Below are positions 1 to 6,047 of a stretch of DNA of 6,068 bases, one piece after another. Numbering within the stretch: the stretch's first letter is position 1; the number at the start of each line of letters is the position of its first letter. The notes beneath the pieces are model-generated. The model was not told the origin of the DNA. It saw only the letters and a program-made list of their open reading frames with translations, and did no database searches. This DNA is from Actinomycetota bacterium (GTDB lineage Bacteria; Actinomycetota; CADDZG01; WHSQ01), in assembly GCA_013695055.1 (NCBI GenBank), contig JACDBF010000257.1, forward strand, positions 1 to 6,068. Reading direction: 5' to 3'. Position numbers and translations under genes: made by a program.

Positions 1-299
1 CGATCGAACCGATACAACCGGACCTGGTACGGCTGCGAGCCGTTACGCAACGATCAGTGAATCGGGGTTCGTCGCGCTTCCTGGAGGGTGAGATTCCGGC
101 AGCTCGGGTGCACGAGCTCAGACAACAGCTTCCGTCGCTTACGCACGGCGAAGGCCTGCTGGAATGCGCCTTCGACCGTTACCAACCGGCCCGCGGCACG
201 ATCCCGACCCGGCCGCGGTCGGACCACAATCCGCTCGACCGCAAGGAATACCTGCTGCAGGTTGAGCGACGGGTCTCCCGCCCTGCTACCAAGCCTTGA
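1..299 (+). CDS. TetM/OtrA-type ribosomal protection GTPase, C-terminal fragment (cut by window edge)
   Basis: The frame beginning at base 3 is open from the window edge to TGA at 297-299, giving about 98 residues of a protein whose start lies outside. The segment LEGEIPAARVHELRQQL, then GEGLLECAFDRYQP, then RPRSDHNPLDRKEYL follows the C-terminal (EF-G domain V-like) end of ribosomal protection proteins. In TetM, as I recall it, the corresponding segments are SGEIPARCIQEYRSDL and a final RRPNSR-DKVRYM stretch. Such proteins are cytosolic translation GTPases related to EF-G that release tetracycline from the ribosome. The family has many actinobacterial members, some of unproven resistance function. 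The GTPase domain is not visible here, so activity cannot be judged. A GTG at 57 could be mistaken for the start, but the homology pattern and the open frame on its left make a truncated longer gene far more likely. Confidence 0.85.
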   Translation, partial: IEPIQPDLVRLRAVTQRSVNRGSSRFLEGEIPAARVHELRQQLPSLTHGEGLLECAFDRYQPARGTIPTRPRSDHNPLDRKEYLLQVERRVSRPATKP

Positions 300-518
300 G
301 AGAATCGTCGACCATGTCTGCACCTGCCGCCGGCGACGGGTATTTCGCAGCACGTCACCTTCGGCAACTTCCACCAGCTCCCGGCCGTGCTCCCGCTTTT
401 CGTCGTCGAGTACTACAGTCGGAGGTGTCCTGGTCGCTGCGACGGGACTCTAGGGCGAAGTGTCGATGAGAATCTGGACGGTTGAGATGGCTCAAAGCAA
501 CAGGCTCTTTCAGCGATC
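300..518. other. intergenic stretch, no gene recognised
   Basis: This is 219 bp between the ribosomal protection gene and the small membrane protein gene. Short open frames exist on both strands, but their translations are arginine- and serine-rich with no domain signal. I see no convincing terminator after the TGA at 299. A TACAGT at 414-419 resembles a -10 box but has no matching -35, so I do not call a promoter, although one for the downstream pair should lie here. Confidence 0.5.
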
Positions 519-947
519 GTGACGGCGAGGGGCAAGATTGCCCGCTTGTCTGTGGCAGCTCTGACCCTATTGGCTCTTCTTCTTGGGACGATTGTGGGGC
601 AGGACGACCACTTTCCTTTCGGCCCACTCCGGATGTTCTCTATCAAAAACGAGCTCGACGGCCGCGTTAGGAGCTTGGAGATTGAGGGGGTGACAGAGAG
701 CGGCGAGGTGCTCCTCGTGTCCTTTGAAGAGTTTGGTCTCCGAAGGGCCGACGTGGAAGGCCAGTTGGGCAAGCTTGAGGAGGCGCCCGAGGACGTTGTG
801 GAAGCTTTGCGTCGAGCCGCTGAGCGGTTCACCCCAGGGGGCCCTACCTTCGTGCGGCTCCGCTTGTTTGAACGAATATTTGTTCTCGATAACGGGACTC
901 CCGTGGATCAACAAATCGAGACGCTAGCGGTGTGGCGTTCTCCATGA
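519..947 (+). CDS. small membrane-anchored protein, partner of the HTTM protein
   Basis: This is a 142-residue protein of unknown function. Residues 8-26 (LSVAALTLLALLLG region) form one N-terminal hydrophobic helix, either an uncleaved anchor or a signal. The rest is soluble and probably lies outside the membrane. Just after the helix comes DDHFPFGPLRMFS (29-41), and at 75-83 RRADVEGQL. I associate this layout, an aromatic 'D-W/H-FPF-P' segment followed by an (R)RA-x-(V/I)EGQL segment, with uncharacterised actinobacterial proteins encoded beside HTTM-domain genes; that is recollection, not a search result. The GTG at 519 is the only usable start that keeps the helix, because the frame is closed by TGA at 483-485 and holds no ATG before 519. 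No strong ribosome binding site is seen. Its TGA at 945-947 overlaps the ATG of the next gene, which indicates translational coupling. By eye, base composition is slightly less GC-rich than in the ABC operon. Confidence 0.75.
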   Translation: MTARGKIARLSVAALTLLALLLGTIVGQDDHFPFGPLRMFSIKNELDGRVRSLEIEGVTESGEVLLVSFEEFGLRRADVEGQLGKLEEAPEDVVEALRRAAERFTPGGPTFVRLRLFERIFVLDNGTPVDQQIETLAVWRSP

Positions 948-1900
948 AGGCGAGGAGGGGAACGAGTCTCCAGCGGATTAGCTCCTGGTGGTTCTTGCCC
1001 ATCCCACTCGGCCGGGTAGCGCGCTTGCGGACGATCATCTACGCATTCATCTTGGTAGATGTTCTCGTGCTCCGACCATGGGTAGCTGATAATGGATCCG
1101 TCCCCGGCGATTTCTATCATCCTCTGTTCATTGGCCGAGTCCTGCCTTTCCCAACGCCGACTCCTACGATTGTTGGGGTGGTCAAGTTTGGACTGTTGAT
1201 ATGCGCTCTAGCGGGAGCATTTCGGCGGTCCCCCCGTCTGCTCGGGTTTCTAACTTTCGTTCTCTACCTTGAATGGATGCTCATTGCCTTTTCTTACGGG
1301 AAGGTAGACCATGACCGAGTTGCTTTCCTGGTGGCCCTTGCGGTCTTGCCCACCGTTCCGAGAGCGGTCGCTCGAGATCGGTCGTTGAGCGAAGCTGCTG
1401 GATGGGCGGTTCGATGTATCCAGGTGGCGGTAGTTGTGACCTACTTCTTGGCTGCGATGGCCAAGCTGCGCTTCGGAGGAGTTGACTGGGTAAACGGCGC
1501 GACGCTCATGCGTGCGGTGTTACGCCGAGGCACTTTCCTGGCGGATCCCCTAAGGGAGCAGCCGTTCCTTCTTCAGATTGGGCAGTACCTCATCGTTCTG
1601 TTCGAGCTGTCCTCTGTTCTTCTACTCCGGAGGGGCCGGATCGGTCGCATCTACCTACTCTTTGCCGTCGTATTTCACGCGGTGACCTTTGCCGCGCTCG
1701 GGATCCTTTTCTGGCCCCATGTGATCTGCCTGAGCGCCTTCGTTGCTCTTGAAGAGCTTGGGATCGGAGGACGCAAGAAACACTTGGTTTCAAACGAACG
1801 CGCCCAGCCGAAGGGCTCGCATAAGCCTGTCCTGGCGCCTTCTACCCACGGCCGTCTCACAGTTGGGAGCTCTGGTCCAGCCAGCCCCGGAGCGCGCTGA
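944..1900 (+). CDS. HTTM / vitamin K-dependent carboxylase-like multi-pass membrane protein
   Basis: This is a 318-residue integral membrane protein counted from the ATG at 944. I prefer 944 because ATGA overlaps the previous stop; an in-frame GTG at 932 would add four residues. About eight hydrophobic helices are visible, roughly at residues 28-42, 76-93, 99-116, 124-138, 158-172, 212-228, 234-253 and 254-268. Family-like motifs are GKVDHDR (119-125), YFLAAMAKL followed by the W-x-G segment DWVNGATL (167-189), and FHAVTFAALGILFWP (244-258). These match the pattern of HTTM proteins, the bacterial relatives of vitamin K gamma-glutamyl carboxylase membrane domains. The bacterial substrate is generally unknown. 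The last ~40 residues are polar, Pro/Ser/Gly-rich and unlike the domain, and the final 44 bp are antisense to the end of the hydrolase gene. A DoxX/MauE-type annotation is a less likely alternative. Confidence 0.8.
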   Translation: MKARRGTSLQRISSWWFLPIPLGRVARLRTIIYAFILVDVLVLRPWVADNGSVPGDFYHPLFIGRVLPFPTPTPTIVGVVKFGLLICALAGAFRRSPRLLGFLTFVLYLEWMLIAFSYGKVDHDRVAFLVALAVLPTVPRAVARDRSLSEAAGWAVRCIQVAVVVTYFLAAMAKLRFGGVDWVNGATLMRAVLRRGTFLADPLREQPFLLQIGQYLIVLFELSSVLLLRRGRIGRIYLLFAVVFHAVTFAALGILFWPHVICLSAFVALEELGIGGRKKHLVSNERAQPKGSHKPVLAPSTHGRLTVGSSGPASPGAR

Positions 1901-2696
1901 AATAGGAATCTGGCTGCTCTGCGAAGGGGAAGTGGCCGGCCCCCTCGACGATCTCGAGATGAGCGTTGGGCATCGGCCCGGCGATGGCCCTCGATTCTTC
2001 TGGCCTCGTGATTCGATCTTCCGCCCCCGTGATAACGAGGGCCGGCACCTTGATGACTTGGAGCTGTGCTCGCACGTCGAAGTCACCGAAGCTGCCGTGG
2101 CGATGGATCTCGGGTGAGTATGCAACCGACCGCCACAGCTTCTCGAGCTCTATTTGTGCGGCGCCGTCCGGTTCTGCCATGAAGAACGGCATCTGCTCCG
2201 CCCACGCGGCGTGGCATTCCTCGGGAGTCTGAACCGTCTCTTCCCTCTCGAAGGCGCGCTCGACGCTTCTGCGGAGCTCTGGAGTTCCGAAGGATTCAAA
2301 GGTGTGGTCGAGATGGTCGAACGCCCCGGAATGGGCGACGCCACCAGAGATGACGAGCCGGGCGGCGTGCCCGGGGAAATCGACGGCATGCTGTAGCGCA
2401 ACGCGCGCGCCGAACGAGTGACCGAGGAGCGTGTACGTCTCCAAGCCCAAGGACTCGGCCAGCCCCTTGGCGTCGCGCGCCCACTTCTGCACGGTCCAGT
2501 CGGCGGGCTCCTTACGGTCGGATCTTCCATTCCCCGGCAGATCGACTGCGAGAAGCCGGTGACTCTGCTCAAGGCGTTCGAACCATGGGAAGAAGACGCT
2601 TCCGTCGAGACCGGGCCCCGGATGGATCAGGATGACAGGCTGGCCCTCGCCTCGCTCGTGGAGGTGCAGCGTGACGCCGTCTGACTCAACGATCAT
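1857..2696 (-). CDS. alpha/beta hydrolase
   Basis: This 279-residue cytosolic enzyme has a complete alpha/beta-hydrolase fold layout. The oxyanion-hole motif HPGPG lies at 25-29, a variant of the HGGPG seen in proline iminopeptidase-like enzymes. The strand/turn VDLPGNGRSD is at 51-60, and the nucleophile elbow GHSFGA at 92-97 places Ser94 as nucleophile. A lid region spans about 125-205. GAEDRIT holds the acid Asp227, and GAGHFPF holds the catalytic His255. The length is typical and nothing is missing, so an active esterase, peptidase or similar hydrolase is expected. The substrate cannot be read from the sequence. The gene starts 48 bp after the downstream ABC permease on the same strand and could be the last gene of that operon. 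The ribosome binding site is weak (AAGAGA a few bases before ATG). Its stop lies inside the 3' end of the convergent HTTM gene. Confidence 0.92.
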   Translation of the reverse strand: MIVESDGVTLHLHERGEGQPVILIHPGPGLDGSVFFPWFERLEQSHRLLAVDLPGNGRSDRKEPADWTVQKWARDAKGLAESLGLETYTLLGHSFGARVALQHAVDFPGHAARLVISGGVAHSGAFDHLDHTFESFGTPELRRSVERAFEREETVQTPEECHAAWAEQMPFFMAEPDGAAQIELEKLWRSVAYSPEIHRHGSFGDFDVRAQLQVIKVPALVITGAEDRITRPEESRAIAGPMPNAHLEIVEGAGHFPFAEQPDSYFSALRGWLDQSSQL

Positions 2697-2721
2697 GCAA
2701 GTCTCTTTTCGCTGTTTGGGC

Positions 2722-2733
2722 TCGTCATGACGA
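2722..2733. promoter_or_regulatory. 12-bp perfect palindrome between permease and hydrolase genes
   Basis: TCGTCATGACGA reads the same on both strands and sits in the 48-bp gap between the last permease gene and the hydrolase gene. It could be a binding site for a dimeric regulator that gives the hydrolase its own control. It lacks the loop and T-run of an intrinsic terminator. One isolated 12-bp palindrome is weak evidence. Confidence 0.2.
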
Positions 2734-2744
2734 CCGAGTAAGGA

Positions 2745-3515
2745 TCACGCGCGCGTCCACCGCGCACCGGAACTGTAGCGGTGGAGGCCAAGGTTGAATA
2801 ATCTGACGCCGAGCGATGCGAACACCAACGCGGCTGTCAGCAGCGCCGCCGCGGTGGTCCATTGCCAGTCGTCGACGAGTCGCGTAGGCAGGCCTGAGAT
2901 GAACGCCGCCGGCACCGAGGTGAACAGCAGCAGCTTCGTTGCTCCCCCAAAAACGTCCACGGGATAAGAGGCGAGGATGAGGATGGTCTGAAAGCCGAGA
3001 TCAGCCTGCTCGCCGGTTCCTCCAATGAAGAGCGTGAGGGCTCCGATCGCTACCAAGAAACCGACCAGCACTGCCGCGCCGCACAGGGATCCGAAAATGA
3101 AGATGGCGGTGCGTTCGAGGGTGGGTTCACCTGCCAGCACGAACAGTATGGGGCCGAAGAAGAGATCGCCCAGCAGTCCGGTGTCTACGCGTCTCACTAA
3201 CAGGAACGCGAGAGGATGGATGGGCAGCGCTAGGGCCGCGTCCAGTTCGCCGCCGGCGGAGAGCTGGCCGATCTTTCTAGCGTTTGCAAGGAGCCCAAGG
3301 GAGATCCCCGCAACAGTGGTGAGTATGGCGAACAAAAGGAGGACTCGGCTTCGGTCCCAGCCGCGCACCGTGCTCACCCTCTCGAAGAACAGGATCCAGA
3401 ATAGAACCCACACGAGGTCGTTGGCGAGCATTATCGAAACTTGAAGCCAGAAGGAACGGCGATTTGTCCACGCCTCGATGAGGGAGTTCTTGAAGGTGGA
3501 CAGGATTATCCTCAT
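2745..3515 (-). CDS. ABC-2 type transporter permease (COG3694-like)
   Basis: This 256-residue membrane subunit of an ABC exporter is the third gene of the ATPase-permease-permease operon. Six hydrophobic helices are visible at about 23-44, 57-76, 113-128, 136-165, 193-208 and 221-241. Family-like signatures are GGELDAALALPIHPL (88-102), on the cytoplasmic stretch after helix 2, and YPVDVFGGATKLLLFTSVPAAF (starting at 184), which in this family precedes helix 5. It should pair with the product of 3512-4294 to form the membrane channel, energised by the ATPase from 4291-5235. Its ATG overlaps the upstream permease stop by ATGA, so translation is probably coupled. The transported compound is unknown. 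Uncharacterised drug, lipid or peptide export is the usual guess for this three-gene set. Confidence 0.88.
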   Translation of the reverse strand: MRIILSTFKNSLIEAWTNRRSFWLQVSIMLANDLVWVLFWILFFERVSTVRGWDRSRVLLLFAILTTVAGISLGLLANARKIGQLSAGGELDAALALPIHPLAFLLVRRVDTGLLGDLFFGPILFVLAGEPTLERTAIFIFGSLCGAAVLVGFLVAIGALTLFIGGTGEQADLGFQTILILASYPVDVFGGATKLLLFTSVPAAFISGLPTRLVDDWQWTTAAALLTAALVFASLGVRLFNLGLHRYSSGARWTRA

Positions 3516-4294
3516 CCGCCCGTCACCACGAGCCGCTTTTCACCCGCGCGAAACGCAGCCAGAGCGGCGGCGACCAGCACGATGAGCCACCCGAGCTGCA
3601 CTATCAGGAGTTGCCATTCGGCGTGACCCGACAGCAATCGAGCGGGAACATACGCGGTGGTCCAGAAAGGAAGCAGACGAGCGATTCCGGCCAACGACTC
3701 GGGCAAGAGCTCCAGCGGAAGCAGCATGCCGCCCAACAAGAAGATCAGCTTCTGATACAGAAACCAGGTTGACTTCGCGTCTTCCACCCAGAATGCTGCC
3801 GCCGCGAAGCTGTACTGCATGGTGAGGTTGCAGCCCACCGCCAACAGGGCCGCCGGAAGCGCGGCGAGCAACCCTTCCAGAGAGGGTGGCGCACTAACGC
3901 TCAAGAGCCCGAACACCGCCCCCAGGCTGAGGGCACACACGAGCCTCACGACCGCCTCGCCCATCTCGGCCGCCATTCGGAAGCTCACTACCGATACGGG
4001 GCGGAGCATGTCGATGGCGATATCCCCGTTTCCGATGTCATCGCCTATCTCTTCGATGAGCCGGGGTTTGGTCGCGATCACGCAGCCTTCGGCTGCAATC
4101 ACGTACCACAGCAGCTCCCGGTATCCGTAGCCCTGGATCACGCCACCGTTGGCCTGGGTGGCGGCGCGCCACAGGGAGGAGAAGACGACCAGGATGACTG
4201 CAAAGAAGCCGATGCGAACCGCAAGCTCGGCGGGCGCGGCCATAGTGCGACGTATGCCGTCGGTGAACGCCGCCCAGTAAGGGGTTCTGGTCAT
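3512..4294 (-). CDS. ABC-2 type transporter permease (COG4587-like)
   Basis: This 260-residue membrane subunit is the middle gene of the exporter operon. Hydrophobic helices lie at about 26-43, 60-75, 113-133, 140-160, 183-199 and 228-248. Family-like features are GNGDIAIDMLRPV (88-100), corresponding to the usual 'G-(E/D)-I-A-x-x-L-(L/R)RP' cytoplasmic motif, and EDAKSTWFLYQKLIFLLGG (171-189), followed by LPLELLPESL and a PFWTTAYVPARLLSG loop. The N-terminal amphipathic stretch before helix 1 is as expected for the family. It overlaps the ATPase gene by ATGA (4291-4294) and the next permease by ATGA (3512-3515), so the three proteins are probably made in matched amounts as one complex. There is no sign of truncation. 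Confidence 0.9.
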   Translation of the reverse strand: MTRTPYWAAFTDGIRRTMAAPAELAVRIGFFAVILVVFSSLWRAATQANGGVIQGYGYRELLWYVIAAEGCVIATKPRLIEEIGDDIGNGDIAIDMLRPVSVVSFRMAAEMGEAVVRLVCALSLGAVFGLLSVSAPPSLEGLLAALPAALLAVGCNLTMQYSFAAAAFWVEDAKSTWFLYQKLIFLLGGMLLPLELLPESLAGIARLLPFWTTAYVPARLLSGHAEWQLLIVQLGWLIVLVAAALAAFRAGEKRLVVTGG

Positions 4295-5235
4295 CGCTGC
4301 GGCGCCTCGTAGATCTCGGTGATGATCTCCTCCAGCGGTGGATCGAGCACGGAGATGTCCGCTACGCTGTAATCGTCGAGCAACTCATCAAGAACACTGC
4401 GTATGGAACGTTGGCTGGTATGGACCACCAGCTTGTATCCGAGGCCCGAATGCTTCAGCACCTCGACGCTATCTAGCGAGAGTGCGCGCGGCGCCTCTTC
4501 GAATCGCACCTCGAGAAGCTTGGTTCGGAGCAAGGAACGTCGCATGGATGAAACGTCATCGTCGTAGATGATGCGTCCGTGATTGATGACGATCACCCGC
4601 CGGGCGACGTACTCGATATCGGACACGTCGTGTGAGGTCAGGAACACAGTCATGTTCCTTTCCTCGTTGAGACGCACGATCATCTCTCTAAACCGCTGTT
4701 TCGCGACGAGGCCGAGCCCGATAGTGGGTTCATCGAGAAAAAGCACTCGCGGTGAATGGAGCTGGCTGGCCGTGAGCTCGCAGCGCATGCGCTGTCCGAG
4801 AGAAAGGCTCTTCACCGGAACGTCGAAGAGCGTGGTCGCTTCCAGGAGCTCACCGAGCTCTTCGATCCGGCGGGCCGCGTCCCTATCATCCAGACGGTAG
4901 ATCCTGGCCAACAGCCGGAATGTCTGCCGGGCGGTGAGCTGCGCCCACAATTGTGAGCGCTGCCCGAAGAGGGTGCCGATGTGGCGCACCAGCTTTCGGC
5001 GCTCGGACCAGGGGATGTAGCCGAGAACGGTCGCGTGGCCTTCGGTGGGATGAAGGATGCCCGTGAGCATCTTGATCGAAGTGGATTTGCCCGCTCCATT
5101 GGGCCCGATGTACGCAAGGCGCTCGCCATCTTCGACGGAGAAAGTGATGCCGCTGACCGCCTCGACAAGGGAGCGGCGACCGCGGCCTTTGGTCGCGAAG
5201 CGTTTGACGAGATTGGTCACTTCTATGGCAGCCAT
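4291..5235 (-). CDS. ABC transporter ATP-binding protein (COG4586-like)
   Basis: This 314-residue ATPase should drive the two ABC-2 permeases encoded immediately downstream. Motifs in order are Walker A GPNGAGKST (44-52), a Q-loop around LFGQRSQLW (89-97), the signature LSLGQRMRCEL (144-154), Walker B RVLFLDEP (163-170) with catalytic Glu169, and the switch His202 in LTSHD. A ~90-residue C-terminal extension (about 225-314) with LDPPLEEII near the end is typical of this family, including DrrA-like exporter ATPases. The D-loop reads TIGLGLVAK where relatives normally have GLD, so the D-loop Asp is Gly175 here (codon GGC). The start ATG at 5235 has an AGGGTG-type ribosome binding site shortly upstream. 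The gene is divergent from the LytR_C gene, and palindromic repeat copy 1 lies in its upstream region. Confidence 0.93.
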   Translation of the reverse strand: MAAIEVTNLVKRFATKGRGRRSLVEAVSGITFSVEDGERLAYIGPNGAGKSTSIKMLTGILHPTEGHATVLGYIPWSERRKLVRHIGTLFGQRSQLWAQLTARQTFRLLARIYRLDDRDAARRIEELGELLEATTLFDVPVKSLSLGQRMRCELTASQLHSPRVLFLDEPTIGLGLVAKQRFREMIVRLNEERNMTVFLTSHDVSDIEYVARRVIVINHGRIIYDDDVSSMRRSLLRTKLLEVRFEEAPRALSLDSVEVLKHSGLGYKLVVHTSQRSIRSVLDELLDDYSVADISVLDPPLEEIITEIYEAPQR

Positions 5236-5259
5236 CCCTCACCCTAACAAGGGCTCAAT

Positions 5260-5323
5260 GACCCAAGCCCGCCGAGTGGGTGGTGAATGGCGGTATGCGC
5301 CACCTGACACCCGCTCGGCGGGT
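5260..5323. repeat. palindromic repeat, copy 1 (intergenic)
   Basis: This ~64-bp element is repeated 133 bp to the right. Bases 5271-5323 match copy 2 with only two differences (5305 and 5313), and the flank 5260-5270 matches with three. The outer inverted arms are 5268-5282 and 5308-5322, 15 bp with one mismatch, built on CCCGCCGAGTGGGTG. A nested inner stem TGGCG/CGCCA (5288-5292 and 5298-5302) encloses the loop GTATG. It lies upstream of the divergent ABC operon, starting 25 bp from the ATPase ATG. It resembles a REP-like or other short palindromic mobile repeat. A structural or regulatory role is equally possible. Confidence 0.85.
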
Positions 5324-5342
5324 CGGGGGGCGAGTGTGGTTC

Positions 5343-5370
5343 TTGACTGCGATGGGCAGGATCAGACAGT
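5343..5370 (+). promoter_or_regulatory. weak candidate promoter for the LytR_C gene
   Basis: TTGACT (5343-5348) resembles a -35 box, and GACAGT (5365-5370) is a poor -10 box at 16-bp spacing. The pair sits between the two palindromic repeats, upstream of the LytR_C gene. The -10 match is weak, so this is only a suggestion. Confidence 0.2.
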
Positions 5371-5392
5371 GGGCGTGAGAGCAAGTCTCCAA

Positions 5393-5456
5393 GACCTGAG
5401 CCTGCCGAGTGGGTGGTGAATGGCGGTATGCGCCACCCGACACCCACTCGGCGGGT
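5393..5456. repeat. palindromic repeat, copy 2 (overlaps LytR_C gene start)
   Basis: This is the second copy of the element at 5260-5323, in the same orientation. The outer arms 5401-5415 and 5441-5455 are 15 bp with one mismatch, and the central 12 bp (GCCGAGTGGGTG and its complement) are perfect. The inner stem 5421-5425 / 5431-5435 leaves the loop GTATG at 5426-5430. All candidate start codons of the LytR_C gene (GTG 5413, GTG 5416, ATG 5428) fall inside it, and its right arm is read as protein (PTPTRR). In the transcript the ATG would lie in the inner loop, so folding could affect translation. Confidence 0.87.
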
Positions 5457-5964
5457 TGCGCGCTACCTCGTCCTGGGAGCTCTGTGTATCGCGGTCGGGG
5501 GAGGCATCGGCTACCTGGCCAACGGACCGCCGCCGTCCGGAGACGCCGCCGCTTCCACCGGGCCGGGATCAATCATCAAGGAGCCGTCTCGAGACTCCGG
5601 AGGGTCGGACAAGGCCCAGCCTTCCGTCGAGCGCAAACAGCATAGCGAGGTGAAAGACCAGCCGGAATCGAGGCGTTCTCAGCTGATAACTGATGGCGTG
5701 ACCGTGCAGATACTCAACGGAACCAGGTCGGGGCGAGCCGGCCGACAAATGCTGTCGCGACTCTCGTCGCTCGGTTACCACATCCTCGTGGTCAACACCG
5801 CGGCCCGGCGCTATCACCGCACGACCGTCTTCTGGACGTCTGGGGCGGACAAAAAGCCCGCCGTGGCTCTGGCGCGACACTTTGCCTGGCGTGCCCGACC
5901 GGCTCCCAACAATCTGTCGGCTACCGTTACCACTCACGTCGTCGTGGGACGTAACGCTTTCTAG
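5413..5964 (+). CDS. LytR_C-domain membrane-anchored protein
   Basis: This protein has 183 residues from GTG 5413, or 178 from ATG 5428. The start is uncertain because GTG 5413, GTG 5416 and ATG 5428 are all inside palindromic repeat copy 2. The ATG is the more conventional choice, but none has a clear ribosome binding site. A single N-terminal membrane helix covers about residues 16-37 (YLVLGALCIAVGGGIGYLA). A polar, low-complexity linker (38-92) follows, then a LytR cell-envelope C-terminal-type domain at about 96-180: VTVQILNGTRSGRAG, LSSLGYHILVVNTA, then RTTVFWTSG and a closing VVVGRNAF. The protein should face the outside of the cell, as in other actinobacterial LytR_C proteins linked to the cell envelope. 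The catalytic LytR-CpsA-Psr domain is absent, so it is not itself a ligase. It is transcribed divergently from the ABC operon. Confidence 0.85.
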   Translation: MVNGGMRHPTPTRRVARYLVLGALCIAVGGGIGYLANGPPPSGDAAASTGPGSIIKEPSRDSGGSDKAQPSVERKQHSEVKDQPESRRSQLITDGVTVQILNGTRSGRAGRQMLSRLSSLGYHILVVNTAARRYHRTTVFWTSGADKKPAVALARHFAWRARPAPNNLSATVTTHVVVGRNAF

Positions 5965-5972
5965 CGACTCAG

Positions 5973-5985
5973 GCCGCGCTGCGGC
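5973..5985 (+). terminator. weak hairpin after the LytR_C gene
   Basis: GCCGC-GCT-GCGGC forms a short 5-bp GC stem nine bases after the stop codon, followed by TCTCTT. The stem is short and the tail is not a true T-run, so termination would be inefficient. Confidence 0.25.
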
Positions 5986-6047
5986 TCTCTTCGTGGTGAC
6001 AGGTGTGCGAGATGCTCGGATGAATCACACTCCTAAGGGGAGCGGAT

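Noticed and set aside
54..374. Open frame on the - strand across the left end
   Set aside because: It is antisense to the recognisable ribosomal protection protein and its arginine-rich translation matches no family.
414..419. TACAGT as a -10 box for the small membrane protein gene
   Set aside because: No acceptable -35 sequence lies 16-18 bp upstream.
487..522. 11-residue open frame (MAQSNRLFQRS) whose stop overlaps the GTG start of the small membrane protein gene
   Set aside because: It could be a coupled leader peptide, but there is no clear ribosome binding site and such short frames arise often by chance.
2693..2728. 11-residue open frame on the - strand (MTSPNSEKRLA) ending in ATGA with the hydrolase start
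   Set aside because: It has the same arrangement as the one at 487-522, but no ribosome binding site and no sequence similarity between the two peptides. Probably coincidence.
5260..5456. CRISPR array
   Set aside because: There are only two copies, each a long nested palindrome that overlaps a gene start, with no regular spacers and no cas genes.
5244..5572. Open frames on the - strand across the palindromic repeats and the LytR_C start
   Set aside because: They arise from the repeat sequence and from the antisense of the LytR_C gene. The repeated WRIPPFTTHSAG-like segments come from the palindrome and are not a protein domain.
5965..6047. Possible CIRCE element or heat-shock promoter before the gene at the right edge
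   Set aside because: No TTAGCACTC-N9-GAGTGCTAA pattern is present, so there is no support for calling the next gene groEL.
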